Source of the DNA: Natronoarchaeum rubrum
Lineage (GTDB): Archaea > Halobacteriota > Halobacteria > Halobacteriales > Natronoarchaeaceae
Assembly: GCF_024494695.1 (NCBI RefSeq)
Contig: NZ_JANHDP010000008.1
Span: forward strand, 124,001-188,000
Length of the DNA: 64,000 bases
Reading direction: 5' to 3'
In this document: positions 40,774-48,955 of the stretch, in pieces
Layout of the letters: each line of letters starts with the position of its first letter
How positions within the stretch are numbered: position 1 is the first letter of the stretch
Position numbers and translations under genes: made by a program
Notes under the pieces: model-generated
What the model was told of the DNA's origin: nothing
The model's input: the letters and a program-made list of their open reading frames with translations, nothing else
The model's database searches: none

Positions 40774-40974
40774 TCACGCGTTGTTCATCCGCTGGCTGGA
40801 CCGGGCGCCGCAGTTCTGGCACTCGGACACGCGGTACGGTTCGCGAGAGAACTGCGCGTTCTCTTCCTTGCGGCTCTCCGTCCTGATCTGTACCGAAACC
40901 TGATGTAAGGTCTTCCTATCGCAGTCGTCGCAGTGTTCTCTCAGCCCGTCGAAGGAGTCATCTGTCGTTGCCAT
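40774..40974 (-). CDS. Zinc beta-ribbon protein (DUF7835-like)
   Basis: 66 residues from the ATG giving MATTDDSFDGLREHC. Zinc ligands are HCDDCDRKTLHQV and SECQNCGARSSQR (C-x-x-C twice). The layout is that of the haloarchaeal DUF7835-like zinc-ribbon proteins. A strong TATA box, GTTTTTATG on the minus strand at 41002-41010, is about 31 nt upstream, giving a near leaderless mRNA. It converges on map with a three-base gap. Confidence 0.82.
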   Translation of the reverse strand: MATTDDSFDGLREHCDDCDRKTLHQVSVQIRTESRKEENAQFSREPYRVSECQNCGARSSQRMNNA

Positions 40975-41150
40975 GCTACCTTCGCCTACATACCACCTCC
41001 ACATAAAAACCCTACTCAGTTGACCCCAATTTAAGGGATTAATTGCGGTACGGCAACGGGGTATTCCACGAGAACGTACGAGAGCCGTTGAAATTGTTCA
41101 AAAACGACTTAGAACAACCCGTTTCACTTCAGACTGATGTTTGGTAGAAA

Positions 41151-41162
41151 GATATAAATATA
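41151..41162 (+). promoter_or_regulatory. TATA-rich promoter of the HIT gene
   Basis: GATATAAATATA would place the transcript start near 41183, about 75 nt before the HIT start codon. The leader contains a hairpin at 41191-41221. The 100 bases to the left are unusually AT-rich for this genome. Confidence 0.6.
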
Positions 41163-41190
41163 GAACTTTGGGAGTGGTTGTTTCGTATCA

Positions 41191-41221
41191 GCGACGACGT
41201 CGAGCCTACTCGGGGCGTCGC
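41191..41221 (+). other. Stem-loop in the HIT leader
   Basis: Outer arms GCGACG and CGTCGC enclose CGAG-CCTA-CTCG, a nested hairpin. It would lie within the first 40 nt of the transcript predicted from the TATA box. It might affect translation or mark a short RNA. Confidence 0.45.
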
Positions 41222-41256
41222 ACAGCAACTATGCGGCCGGGGCGAACAGTGAGGGT

Positions 41257-41808
41257 ATGGAACAGGTGTTCGCACCCTGGCGGATCGAATGGGTGGAGCG
41301 CGACGGCGACGGCGGCGACGACCGGTGTCCGTTCTGCGCGCTCCCCGAGCAGTCGGCCGACCGCGAGAACCGGATCGTCGCCCGGAGCGAGCGGGCGTTC
41401 GTCCTGCTCAACAACTACCCGTACAACCCCGGCCACGTCATGGTGATCCCGCGGGACCACACCGGCGACTACCGACAGCTCGATGAAGAGACGCTGCTCG
41501 ATCACGCCCGACTCAAGCAGCGGACGATCGACGCCCTCGACGCCGCGTTCGGCCCCGACGGAATGAATGCGGGATTGAACCTCGGCGGCGACGCCGCGGG
41601 CGGGTCGATCGACGACCACCTCCACACCCACGTCGTGCCGCGCTGGAGCGGAGACACCAACTTCATGGCGGTGATCGGCGAGACGAAGGTGATCGTCGAG
41701 GCGCTGGAGGACACGTACGACCGACTGCACGAGGCGTTCGCGGCTCAATCCGGAGCCAAGCTCCCCGACGACGACGCCGCCGTGCAGATCGTCGAACCCC
41801 GGTCCTAA
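41257..41808 (+). CDS. HIT-domain hydrolase (AP4A-phosphorylase-like)
   Basis: 183 residues. The zinc-binding start CPFCALPEQSADRENRIV and the catalytic triad of histidines in SIDDHLHTHVVPRWSGDTNF (H-x-H-x-H) identify a HIT nucleotide hydrolase or transferase, of the branch with an N-terminal zinc site and NYPYNPGHVMVIPRDHTGDY. It probably hydrolyses dinucleoside polyphosphates or adenylylated substrates. Encoded alone, upstream of a cation transporter. Confidence 0.9.
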   Translation: MEQVFAPWRIEWVERDGDGGDDRCPFCALPEQSADRENRIVARSERAFVLLNNYPYNPGHVMVIPRDHTGDYRQLDEETLLDHARLKQRTIDALDAAFGPDGMNAGLNLGGDAAGGSIDDHLHTHVVPRWSGDTNFMAVIGETKVIVEALEDTYDRLHEAFAAQSGAKLPDDDAAVQIVEPRS

Positions 41809-41838
41809 CCCGACGACGCAGTCGACACCTCCTTACTG

Positions 41839-42780
41839 GTGGCACGCAAAGCGGGCGACAGAATGGAGCGCAAGGCGGCGCTCAGGCGCGTCGGACTCGT
41901 CGTGCTGGTGGGCAACGTCCTGCTGGTCGCGGCCAAAGCCGCCGTCTGGTACCGGACTGGCAGTCTCGCGGTCGGCTCGGAAGCCGTCAACAGTCTCACC
42001 GACGTGGCCTACAGCGTCGTGATCCTCGGCGGGCTCTACCTGACGACCCAGCCGCCGGACATCGAACATCCCCACGGCCACGAGCGGATCGAGCCGTTCG
42101 TCTCGCTGTTCGTCGCCGCGGGCATCTTCGCCGCCGGCGGGGCGATCCTCTGGAGTTCGGTCGGCGCGATTCGCGGCGGCGACATCGCCGTCGCGCGGGG
42201 GCCGACGGCGGCCGTCGTCCTCGCCGCGTCGGCCGCGATCAAGTACGGGCTGTATCGCTACTGTCTGCGCGTGGGCGAGACCAACAACTCGCCGGCCGTC
42301 ACCGCGACGGCGCTGGACAACCGCAACGACATTCTGGCGTCGGTCGCCGCACTGGTCGGCGTGCTCGGTGCGCAGGCGGGCTACCCCATCCTCGACCCGA
42401 TCGCCGCCAGCGCCGTCGCGCTCGCGATCCTCTACACCGGCGTCGAGGTGGTGCTGGACAACGTCAACTACCTCGTCGGTGCGGCGCCGCCCGAGGATCT
42501 GCGCGCGGAGATCGTCCGGCGTGCGCTGGCCCACTCGGAGGTCGAGGGCGTCCACGACGTCGTCGCTCACTACGTCGGCCCGGAGATCGACGTGAGCCTC
42601 CACATCGAGGTGGAAGGCGAGCGCACGCTGCTGGAGGCCCACGAGATCGAGTCCGACGTGATCGAGTCGATCCGCGATCTGGACGAGGTCGACGACGTGT
42701 TCGTCCACGTCGATCCCCGCGAGCTCGGCGAGTGGAAAGACGACTACGCCGAACAGCTCGCCGCGAGAGACGGGGAGTGA
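41839..42780 (+). CDS. Cation diffusion facilitator transporter
   Basis: 313 residues from a GTG (an ATG eight codons later is possible). Six spans in the first 200 residues, a metal site in VGSEAVNSLTDVAYSVVILGG and LDNRNDILASVAALVG (paired Asp/Asn), and a C-terminal ferredoxin-like cytoplasmic domain (EGVHDVVAHYVGPEIDVSLHIEVEG). HPHGHERIEPFVSLF is the family loop. Typically exports Zn, Mn, Fe or Co by exchange with protons; the metal cannot be assigned. It follows the HIT gene by 30 bases. Confidence 0.92.
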   Translation: MARKAGDRMERKAALRRVGLVVLVGNVLLVAAKAAVWYRTGSLAVGSEAVNSLTDVAYSVVILGGLYLTTQPPDIEHPHGHERIEPFVSLFVAAGIFAAGGAILWSSVGAIRGGDIAVARGPTAAVVLAASAAIKYGLYRYCLRVGETNNSPAVTATALDNRNDILASVAALVGVLGAQAGYPILDPIAASAVALAILYTGVEVVLDNVNYLVGAAPPEDLRAEIVRRALAHSEVEGVHDVVAHYVGPEIDVSLHIEVEGERTLLEAHEIESDVIESIRDLDEVDDVFVHVDPRELGEWKDDYAEQLAARDGE

Positions 42781-42901
42781 GCGGGCCGACGGGCGCCGAC
42801 AGAATCACCAGTTTTTAGCCCCGAAACGGCCGTTCTCACGCCGCGGGAATCGGTTCGGCGGTTCTTGGGACCGCGGCGTCAACGTTCAGGTAGAGCCACC
42901 G

Positions 42902-43078
42902 ATGACTCCGATGGACGCCGAAGGCGACGAGAATCGTCACCTCGATCGGGACGCCGAAGATGCCGATGCTCACGAGGGCGCGGTCGCGGTCGAAACCGAA
43001 ACGGGACTGCTCGTCTACGAGCCCGGGCGGCCGGACGCCTGGATCCACGCGGACTGCGAGCGCGACGTCACGGAGTGA
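42902..43078 (+). CDS. 58-residue acidic protein (DUF7331-like)
   Basis: ORF from ATG 42902 to TGA 43078; the product starts MTPMDAEGDENRHLDRDAED. The second half, AVETETGLLVYEPGRPDAWIHADCERDV, has the ending typical of a set of small haloarchaeal proteins (DUF7331-like): a short beta hairpin followed by PDAWI. I do not know its role. Too short for most annotation thresholds, but composition is clearly coding. Confidence 0.65.
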   Translation: MTPMDAEGDENRHLDRDAEDADAHEGAVAVETETGLLVYEPGRPDAWIHADCERDVTE

Positions 43079-43195
43079 CTCGCCTCGCGACGAGATCGGA
43101 CGCGGCGGCCGTACCGAGAACACACCGGCCGCGCCGAGGTACGGACCACCGGCCGCGCCGAGGCACTGACTGCAGACCGTAGTTCGATCCGAACT

Positions 43196-43849
43196 ATGAC
43201 CGAAATCCCCGACGCTCGATCCGTCGACCACCCGCTGCGAGCGGTGCTACACGTCACGCCCGACCCGAAAGCGGCCTGCTCCGTCGTTTCGGCCGGAGCT
43301 CCGGACGAGCAGGTGTCGCTGAACGGATCGATCAGCGGCGGAGACAGCGTCGGGACGGCCTGCCACGCCGACGTCACCGTCGACGACGGCGACCGCGAGC
43401 AGCGTCGGCTCGTCAGCGACGCCGCGAACGACCACTGCATCTGCCCGGCGTTCTCGGCGCACCGTTGCGTCGCAGCGGTCGAGCGCGTTCTCGAGGACGC
43501 CGTCGTCGTCCGGCTGTCGGTGCCCGACCGGGAGACGCTCCGGGACGTCGTCGCCGATCTGCGCGAGCGGGACGCCGACGTCGAGCTCGCGCGGTTGGAC
43601 GCCGACACCGCCGCTGAGCGGACGCTCGAACTCGACGCCGGCGACGTGACCGACGCCCAGCGCGAGGCGATCCGGGTCGCCGAGCGGCTGGGGTACTACG
43701 AGGACCCGCGCGAAGCGGACCTCGGCGACGTGGCCGGCGAGCTGGGAATCTCACGATCGGCGGCGTCCCAGCGGCTCAACGGCGCGGCGTCGACGCTCGT
43801 GCTCGAACTGCTTCGGACTGAGGCGGACCGGGACGATCGGTCGGCCTGA
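43196..43849 (+). CDS. Bat-type HTH-10 regulator
   Basis: 217 residues. The C-terminal HTH-10 domain, LDAGDVTDAQREAIRVAERLGYYEDPREADLGDVAGELGISRSAASQRLNGAASTLVLELL, is that of bacterio-opsin-activator-like regulators. The N-terminal 130 residues are a mixed sensor region containing a Cys-His-Cys cluster (NDHCICPAFSAHRCVAA) that could bind a metal or sense redox. The target is unknown. An Asp/Glu-rich linker joins the halves. Confidence 0.9.
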   Translation: MTEIPDARSVDHPLRAVLHVTPDPKAACSVVSAGAPDEQVSLNGSISGGDSVGTACHADVTVDDGDREQRRLVSDAANDHCICPAFSAHRCVAAVERVLEDAVVVRLSVPDRETLRDVVADLRERDADVELARLDADTAAERTLELDAGDVTDAQREAIRVAERLGYYEDPREADLGDVAGELGISRSAASQRLNGAASTLVLELLRTEADRDDRSA

Positions 43850-43920
43850 CGCGACCAGTTTTAAAGGCTTCAATATCCACGACAGTCGATACCGCCGCGC
43901 GGTGCGTACGGTTACACGTG

Positions 43921-44289
43921 ATGGAACGAGACGTCCGTCGATCCGATCGGAGCGGGACGGCAGCCCGTCGAGGAGGGGACGAGATCTACGTCGCGGAGTT
44001 CGTCTGCGACATCGACGAGGGCCACGAGATCGACGAGCGGCTGGTGTTCGAGGCGTCGCTGGACGCCAGCGCCGAGCCGGGCGCCTTGGGCGTCGACATC
44101 GATCGCTCGACGGTGCCGTCGGGTAGACGCCTGCGCGTCGCCGTCGAGTTCGCGAGCGAGCGCGCCCGGCGACGGTTCTGGGACTCCGGCGCGGGAGCCG
44201 ACCTCGTCGACGCGCTCCGCGAGACGGTTCCCGCGGGCGCGCTCGCGAACAGCGAGATGACCGAACGGACCCGCGTGACGGCCGACTGA
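43921..44289 (+). CDS. Hypothetical acidic protein
   Basis: 122 residues from the ATG at 43921 (a GTG one codon upstream would give the same frame). After an Arg-rich lead it reads GDEIYVAEFVCDIDEGHEIDERLVFEASL and later VAVEFASERARRRFWDSGAGADLVDALRETVPAG. A TATA-like TTTTAAAG lies at 43860-43867. No domain recognised; it follows the Bat-type regulator and may share its promoter region. Confidence 0.65.
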   Translation: MERDVRRSDRSGTAARRGGDEIYVAEFVCDIDEGHEIDERLVFEASLDASAEPGALGVDIDRSTVPSGRRLRVAVEFASERARRRFWDSGAGADLVDALRETVPAGALANSEMTERTRVTAD

Positions 44290-44372
44290 CCGCGTTGGGC
44301 GTTCTGCGGTGCGATTCTCAGCAAGTGAGAGCCCGCGACCACCTTATGACGGGCCGCATCGAACCTGAAACC

Positions 44373-44990
44373 ATGAGCGCCGACACTCCCACCTGTGAGG
44401 CCTGGGCGCCCGACGAGTGCGAGGGGACGCCACACTGCCCGCCGCGCTGTCCGCGTTTCGTCGACAAGATCGGCGACACCTGGACGATCGAACCCGTCGG
44501 AACGTCGGGTCGCGACGCGCTGTCGGCGATGTACCGCGACTTCGACCCCGGCGAGCGCGCACAGGGGTTGCCCCCGATCGGCGAGGAGCGCATCGACTCG
44601 TGGCTCGACGGGTTGCTCGTCGACGGCTGCAACTTCGTCGCTCGGGCGGGCGAGCGCGTCGTCGGCCACGCCGCCTACGTCGCGTCCGCCGACGCCGAGC
44701 CGGAGCTCGCGGTGTTCGTCCACCAGGACTATCAGGGCCGCGGGATCGGGACCGAGCTGTGTCGCCACCTGATCGCCACCGCGGCGGCGGCCGACCGCGA
44801 CGCGCTGGTGCTGGAAGTCGAGCCGGCCAATCGGCAGGCGATCGCGGTCTACGAAAAGCTCGGCTTCGAGCGCGTCGAGGAGCGCTCGGCCGACGACCCG
44901 CTCCGGCGGTCGCTGTCGTTCGAGATGCGCCTACCGCTGTGGGATTCCCGCGTGACGGATACCCAGAACCCGCCGATCGTCGGCGACTGA
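44373..44990 (+). CDS. GNAT acetyltransferase with an N-terminal Cys cluster
   Basis: 205 residues from the ATG giving MSADTPTCEAWAPDECEG; an upstream ATG at 44346 adds nine residues. Residues about 8-27 (CEAWAPDECEGTPHCPPRCP) carry four Cys, a likely zinc knuckle. The GNAT core begins TIEPVGTSGRDALSAMYRDF, with the acetyl-CoA loop YQGRGIGTELCRHLIA and VEPANRQAIAVYEKLGFERV. The combination of Cys knuckle and GNAT is found in haloarchaea. Substrate unknown. Confidence 0.88.
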   Translation: MSADTPTCEAWAPDECEGTPHCPPRCPRFVDKIGDTWTIEPVGTSGRDALSAMYRDFDPGERAQGLPPIGEERIDSWLDGLLVDGCNFVARAGERVVGHAAYVASADAEPELAVFVHQDYQGRGIGTELCRHLIATAAAADRDALVLEVEPANRQAIAVYEKLGFERVEERSADDPLRRSLSFEMRLPLWDSRVTDTQNPPIVGD

Positions 44991-45017
44991 CGCTTTTCGC
45001 CCGTCGCCTCTCGACCG

Positions 45018-45821
45018 CTATCCCAGCACGACGAGCATCGCGACCATCGTCCCGACGCCGAGCGCGAGCCCGGCGACCAGTTCTCTCTGGCCGCCCCCGG
45101 GCAGGTCGCGTCCCTGATCCAGCCCCTCCGGAATCAGGTCGTGGACGATCAGGAACACCATCGCGCCCGCGGCGAAGCCGAACCCGTAGGGCAGGATGCG
45201 GCGCGCGACGACGACGAAGTAGTACGCGATCACCGCGGCGATCGGCTGGGGGAGACTGGAGAACACTGCCCACCAGACCGCCCGCCACTTGCCGACGCCG
45301 TAGGTGCGCAGCGGGATCGCGATCGCCAGCCCCTCGGGGACGTTCTGGATCGAGATGGCCAACGTCATGAACACCGCGAGCGCCGGGATTCCCGCGGCGG
45401 CAGTCGCGCCGCCGACGTCGACGCCCAGGTCGGCGAACGCCACGCCGATCGCGACGCCCTCGGGGAAGCTGTGGACCGTCAGCGCGCCGACGATCAGCAC
45501 CATCTTCCGGTAGTCGGCGGCGGCGAACTCCCGGGGCTCGAACTCGTGGTTCGAGAGCACTCGGTCCGACGCGACGATCAGCAGCGCGCCCCCGACGACG
45601 CCGATCCCCACCTGCAGCGCGGTGCCGGCGCGCAGCCCCTCCAGAACGAGCCCGAACGTCGAGGCGGCAAACATGATGCCGGCCGCGAGCCCCCACAGCG
45701 CCACCGTCATCCGGTCGCCGATCTCGTCGGTCACGAAGAAGGGGGCGACGCCGAGTCCCGTCGCCAGCGCCGTGAGTAGTCCCGCACCGAACACGACGCC
45801 GAGGTTCGTCAGCGAAACCAT
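45018..45821 (-). CDS. ZIP family metal transporter
   Basis: 267 residues, eight spans. The metal-binding motifs of ZIP are present in the fourth and fifth spans: LTVHSFPEGVAIGVAF and ISIQNVPEGLAIAIPL (His/Glu and Asn/Glu). A first span holds FGAGLLTALATGLG and the loop near residue 90 is acidic. ZIP proteins import Zn, Fe or Mn. Together with the CDF gene at 41.8 kb it could balance metal import and export, although they are 2.2 kb apart. Confidence 0.9.
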   Translation of the reverse strand: MVSLTNLGVVFGAGLLTALATGLGVAPFFVTDEIGDRMTVALWGLAAGIMFAASTFGLVLEGLRAGTALQVGIGVVGGALLIVASDRVLSNHEFEPREFAAADYRKMVLIVGALTVHSFPEGVAIGVAFADLGVDVGGATAAAGIPALAVFMTLAISIQNVPEGLAIAIPLRTYGVGKWRAVWWAVFSSLPQPIAAVIAYYFVVVARRILPYGFGFAAGAMVFLIVHDLIPEGLDQGRDLPGGGQRELVAGLALGVGTMVAMLVVLG

Positions 45822-45974
45822 TGGCCACCTCGTGTCGGAGCGGTACGGAGCGGCCGCGCGAACAGGCTATCCATATCAGAGAGGTATACTCACCGCGTAC
45901 AAGAAACACCTGTTGACTGCCACACAATGCTACCGAGGTGTAGGATTGATACGCCGTCCGTGCGTAGCCTCGGT

Positions 45975-46148
45975 ATGAGCGTCAGCGGCCTCTGTCAGAT
46001 CTGCGAGAGCCAGACTGCCAGCCACGACTGCACGCGCTGCGGGATGCTCGTCTGCGACGATCACTTCCGCGAGGCCTCGGGCCTGTGCGCGCAGTGCGCG
46101 AGCGAGGGGACGCCCGGCGAGGGCGGCGGGCCGATTCAGGAGTTCTGA
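45975..46148 (+). CDS. 57-residue zinc-finger protein (HIT-type or B-box-like)
   Basis: 57 residues from the ATG giving MSVSGLCQICESQTASHDC. Cys/His spacing C-x-x-C, C-x-x-C, C-x-x-x-H, C-x-x-C (CQICES, CTRCGMLVCDDHF, CAQCASEG) predicts one or two cross-braced zinc sites like zf-HIT or B-box. Conserved across haloarchaea, function unknown. An open extension upstream adds 16 residues but lacks a good start. Confidence 0.8.
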   Translation: MSVSGLCQICESQTASHDCTRCGMLVCDDHFREASGLCAQCASEGTPGEGGGPIQEF

Positions 46149-46208
46149 ACGGGTGCGCGGACGGAGGCGCCGCTACGGCGTCGACGCAACCGAGAAGGAA
46201 AAGCGGAG

Positions 46209-46583
46209 TTACTCCTCGACGAGAACGGCGTTGACCTGCCCGGTCTGGCCGGGGCGGGAGGTCACGCGCGCGTCGCCTTCGCTGGTCGCGATGACGGCGC
46301 CCTTCGTGACGATGTTTCGGCGGGCGTAGTTCGGGTCGGCCTCGTTCTCGACGACGTCCTCGATCTCGACCTCGACGGTCTCGTCGCCGACCGCGACGTT
46401 CGCGTTCTCCACCGACAGCGCGCGGATCTTCACCGTGTTGCCGCGGGCGTCGATGGTGCGGAGCTGCGACTCGCCGAGCGTCGTCTCGGCGGGCTGGCGG
46501 CCCAGCTGGTGCTTCTTTCGGTCGCTGTTCGGGCGCAGTCGTCCGCCCGTTCGCTTTCGCGTGGAGCGTCCGTGGTCGTCCAT
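46209..46583 (-). CDS. rps8e: Ribosomal protein S8e
   Basis: 124 residues, MDDHGRSTRKRTGGRLRPNSDRKKHQLGRQPAETTLGESQLRTIDARGN and on to KGAVIATSEGDARVTSRPGQTGQVNAVLVEE. This is the short archaeal S8e with the conserved KRTGGR and the GxARVTSRPGQ-G end. It belongs to the small subunit. It is single, not in a ribosomal operon, which is normal for this gene in archaea. Confidence 0.95.
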   Translation of the reverse strand: MDDHGRSTRKRTGGRLRPNSDRKKHQLGRQPAETTLGESQLRTIDARGNTVKIRALSVENANVAVGDETVEVEIEDVVENEADPNYARRNIVTKGAVIATSEGDARVTSRPGQTGQVNAVLVEE

Positions 46584-46676
46584 ACGGGATGGAACCGCCG
46601 GGACGTACTTGAATGGATCGACTTCGACCCCCGGAAATCGGCAGGTTTACCGGGCCCCTCGCTCCAACGAGTGACG

Positions 46677-47129
46677 ATGAGTCTGGAGGTCGCCGTCGCC
46701 GCGCCGTTCCGCCAGCGCGGCGTCGATCGGATGGCCGAAAACGAGTTCGTCGTCGCGCTGTCGCTCGACCGGGACTGGTTCTCCCCCGATCAGGCAAAGC
46801 GCCTGATCGACGTCGCGACCGGCAGGGGGCTGCTGGAGCGCGACGAGAACCACCTCGAAGTGGGGTTCGACGTCGACGCGGTGGAGATCCCCGAGGGCTT
46901 TGTCCCCGATGAAGAGGTCATCCAGGAGCGCTCCCCGTTCGAGCAGACGCTGGCGGCGCTGGTCGACGACGGGATGGAAAAACAGGCGGCCGTGGCCGGG
47001 ATCAACTCGCTCCAGTCCGAGCTTGGCGTGACGATCGAGGCCGCCGCGGTCGTGTTCGCCCGCCGCAACGGCGTCGAGGTGCCACAGATCGCCGCCCAGG
47101 CCCGTGACGCGCTCGGCGGCGACGACTGA
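46677..47129 (+). CDS. DUF2240 family protein
   Basis: 150 residues from the ATG giving MSLEVAVAAPFRQRG. The pattern ENEFVVALSLDRDWFSPDQAKRLIDVATGRGLLERDENHLEVGFDVDAVEIPEGFVPDEE matches the archaeal DUF2240 family, a helical, winged-helix-like N-terminus with an acidic C-terminal helix. Function unknown. It is divergent from rps8e. Confidence 0.85.
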   Translation: MSLEVAVAAPFRQRGVDRMAENEFVVALSLDRDWFSPDQAKRLIDVATGRGLLERDENHLEVGFDVDAVEIPEGFVPDEEVIQERSPFEQTLAALVDDGMEKQAAVAGINSLQSELGVTIEAAAVVFARRNGVEVPQIAAQARDALGGDD

Positions 47130-47237
47130 CGCGGTGGCGGCGACTGAGCACGGTAACGGCGTCCTCGCCGAGCGGCAGGCTGCGGGGCGCCGAACTGCAA
47201 TCGGAACGCCGAAGCGACATCGCACGAAACTCCGAGT

Positions 47238-47627
47238 ATGGTCGAGAGACGCGTCAGTGACGGCGTCCGGATCGCGCAGTTACTCTCTTCTGAACTCGAC
47301 GGCCGCGAGGACGGCGCGCTCGACCGGCTCGCGGTGACGAGCGCCGACCGCTCGGTGGAGGCCTCCCCCGAGGGAGAGCGGGCCTACGACGTCGAGCGGG
47401 CGGGCGAGGCGTTCGCCCGCGCGTTCGTCCACGAGGATCGGGTCCGACTGGAACTAAAGAACGGCGGCGAAGCGGTCGCCGACCGCGTCGCGGGCGACGG
47501 CCTGCGCGCGTCGGTCGGCGACGAGGGGACGGGCGAACTGCTCGTCGAGAGCGGCGCCGCGGTCAAGCGAGCGGTCGACGCGCTCGAGGGCGCTGCAATC
47601 GATTTAGAAGAGAATAGAAGTAGTTAG
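47238..47627 (+). CDS. Hypothetical haloarchaeal protein
   Basis: 129 residues. RVSDGVRIAQLLSSELDGREDGALDRLAVTSADRSVEA, then YDVERAGEAFARAFVHEDRVRLEL and a final helix ESGAAVKRAVDALEGAAIDLEE. Soluble and acidic, with regular strands and helices, but no motif I can name. Its 3' end overlaps the convergent lipoprotein gene by 24 bases. Confidence 0.65.
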   Translation: MVERRVSDGVRIAQLLSSELDGREDGALDRLAVTSADRSVEASPEGERAYDVERAGEAFARAFVHEDRVRLELKNGGEAVADRVAGDGLRASVGDEGTGELLVESGAAVKRAVDALEGAAIDLEENRSS

Positions 47628-48131
47628 GTACGTGGTCGAGGTCGACGTACTACAGGGATCCGTTAAGTACGTCGGACCGATTCCGATTTGAGCGTTTTCA
47701 GTCTCATCGCGGGCACCGACGGTGACCACGGCACCGATGCATCCTGGGTCTTCGTGGCTGTCGCCGTAGTACGCAGTATAGTCGTCCTTGGTGAACGAGT
47801 ATTCTTGAGAGCTAGCTTCGGTGTTACCGGACTCGTCGACATGGAGAGCACGGACTGTGTACTCTCCTGGTTCCGACCATAAGGGCTCGATGATCGTCGA
47901 CGCTGCTCTGTTCCCGGCGTCAGCCGCCGTGAGCTCGATAGTCCGATCTAGGAGATCCTCGTCGCCCCGCTCGACCATGAGACGAATCCGGTTTCGGACG
48001 AAGGAGGAGTTGATAACTACGATTCTCCCAAGCACAGTTCCCGACGCCCCGAAACTGAGAGCTGATGAACAGCCGGCGAGGGAAGTACTCCCGACTACGG
48101 ACACACTTTTGAGGATATCACGACGGTCCAT
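47604..48131 (-). CDS. Tat-exported lipoprotein in an AT-rich patch
   Basis: 175 residues from the ATG giving MDRRDILKSVSVVG; an ATG four codons upstream is the alternative. RRDILKSVSVVGSTSLAGCSS is a twin-arginine signal with a lipobox (LAGC), so the mature protein starts at Cys about 21 and is anchored outside. The rest is a beta-rich domain (ASTIIEPLWSEPGEYTVRALHVDESGNTEASSQEYSF) ending in a Ser/Thr tail. A TATA-like box (47.6-48.2 kb is less GC-rich than the surroundings) sits at 48158-48166. Possibly acquired by transfer. No family recognised. Confidence 0.75.
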   Translation of the reverse strand: MDRRDILKSVSVVGSTSLAGCSSALSFGASGTVLGRIVVINSSFVRNRIRLMVERGDEDLLDRTIELTAADAGNRAASTIIEPLWSEPGEYTVRALHVDESGNTEASSQEYSFTKDDYTAYYGDSHEDPGCIGAVVTVGARDETENAQIGIGPTYLTDPCSTSTSTTYLTTSILF

Positions 48132-48191
48132 CCATTGAAACATCTACATGAGTGCGAGAATATAACTGCTATGTAAGTGCGACGTGACCAT

Positions 48192-48866
48192 TCAATCGCA
48201 GTCCGGTGAGAGTCTCGCAACCACTGCAGGGAGCCGCGCAGCCAATTCCGCCCGGTCGACGTGAGCGTCGGCGCGGTCGTCGGGCGCCGGACCGTCCGGA
48301 GAGATGATCTGTATCGCGGTCATCCCCGCCTCGGTCGCGCCCCGAACGTCGGCGTCGACCTCGTCGCCGACGTAGACGGCCGCGTCGGCGTCGATGCCGA
48401 GCGCGCCAAGGACGGCTCGGAACGCGCGTTCGTCCGGTTTCCCCGCGGGGAGTTCGCCCGTGACGACGGTCGCGTCGAACAGGTCGGTCCACCCCAGCGT
48501 TTCGATCTTGTCGTGCTGGGCGCGCACGGGCCCGTTCGTGAGCAGTCCGACGCGGTAGTCCTCGCGCAGGTCGGCGACGAGGCCCGCGGCGCCGTCGACG
48601 GGTTCGAGCGCGTCGGCGATCGCCGCGCGGTAGGCGTCGGCCGCCGCTTCGGGATCGGCGTCGGTCGCGCGCCCTTCAAATAGCTCGGCGAAGATCGGCG
48701 CCCGGGACTCGCCGGTCAGGTTCCGACCGTGAGCGTCGAGATACTCCTGTCGAGACGCCTGCGGGGCGTCGACGGCGTCGAGCGCCTCGGCGAGCAGCGT
48801 CGCGCGGTCGCGGCGGGGGACCGCCAGCGTGTAGTCGAGATCGAAGACGACCGCGTCCGGAGGCAT
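48192..48866 (-). CDS. HAD-superfamily hydrolase
   Basis: 224 residues from the ATG giving MPPDAVVFDLDYTLAV. Motif I VFDLDYTLAV (nucleophile Asp), motif II GLLTNGPV, motif III Lys in LPAGKPDERAF and motif IV VYVGDEVDADVRGATEAGM. A cap domain of helices sits at about 20-85. Phosphatase of unknown substrate, such as a phosphoglycolate or sugar phosphate. Divergent from pyrF. Confidence 0.9.
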   Translation of the reverse strand: MPPDAVVFDLDYTLAVPRRDRATLLAEALDAVDAPQASRQEYLDAHGRNLTGESRAPIFAELFEGRATDADPEAAADAYRAAIADALEPVDGAAGLVADLREDYRVGLLTNGPVRAQHDKIETLGWTDLFDATVVTGELPAGKPDERAFRAVLGALGIDADAAVYVGDEVDADVRGATEAGMTAIQIISPDGPAPDDRADAHVDRAELAARLPAVVARLSPDCD

Positions 48867-48955
48867 ACCCGACCGTAGTCGCCGCGAGAAGTTGAGCGTG
48901 CCGGCTCTCGACGCGCATCGATATCTTGTAGTGGGCCGCCCGCCCACGGGCGTCC

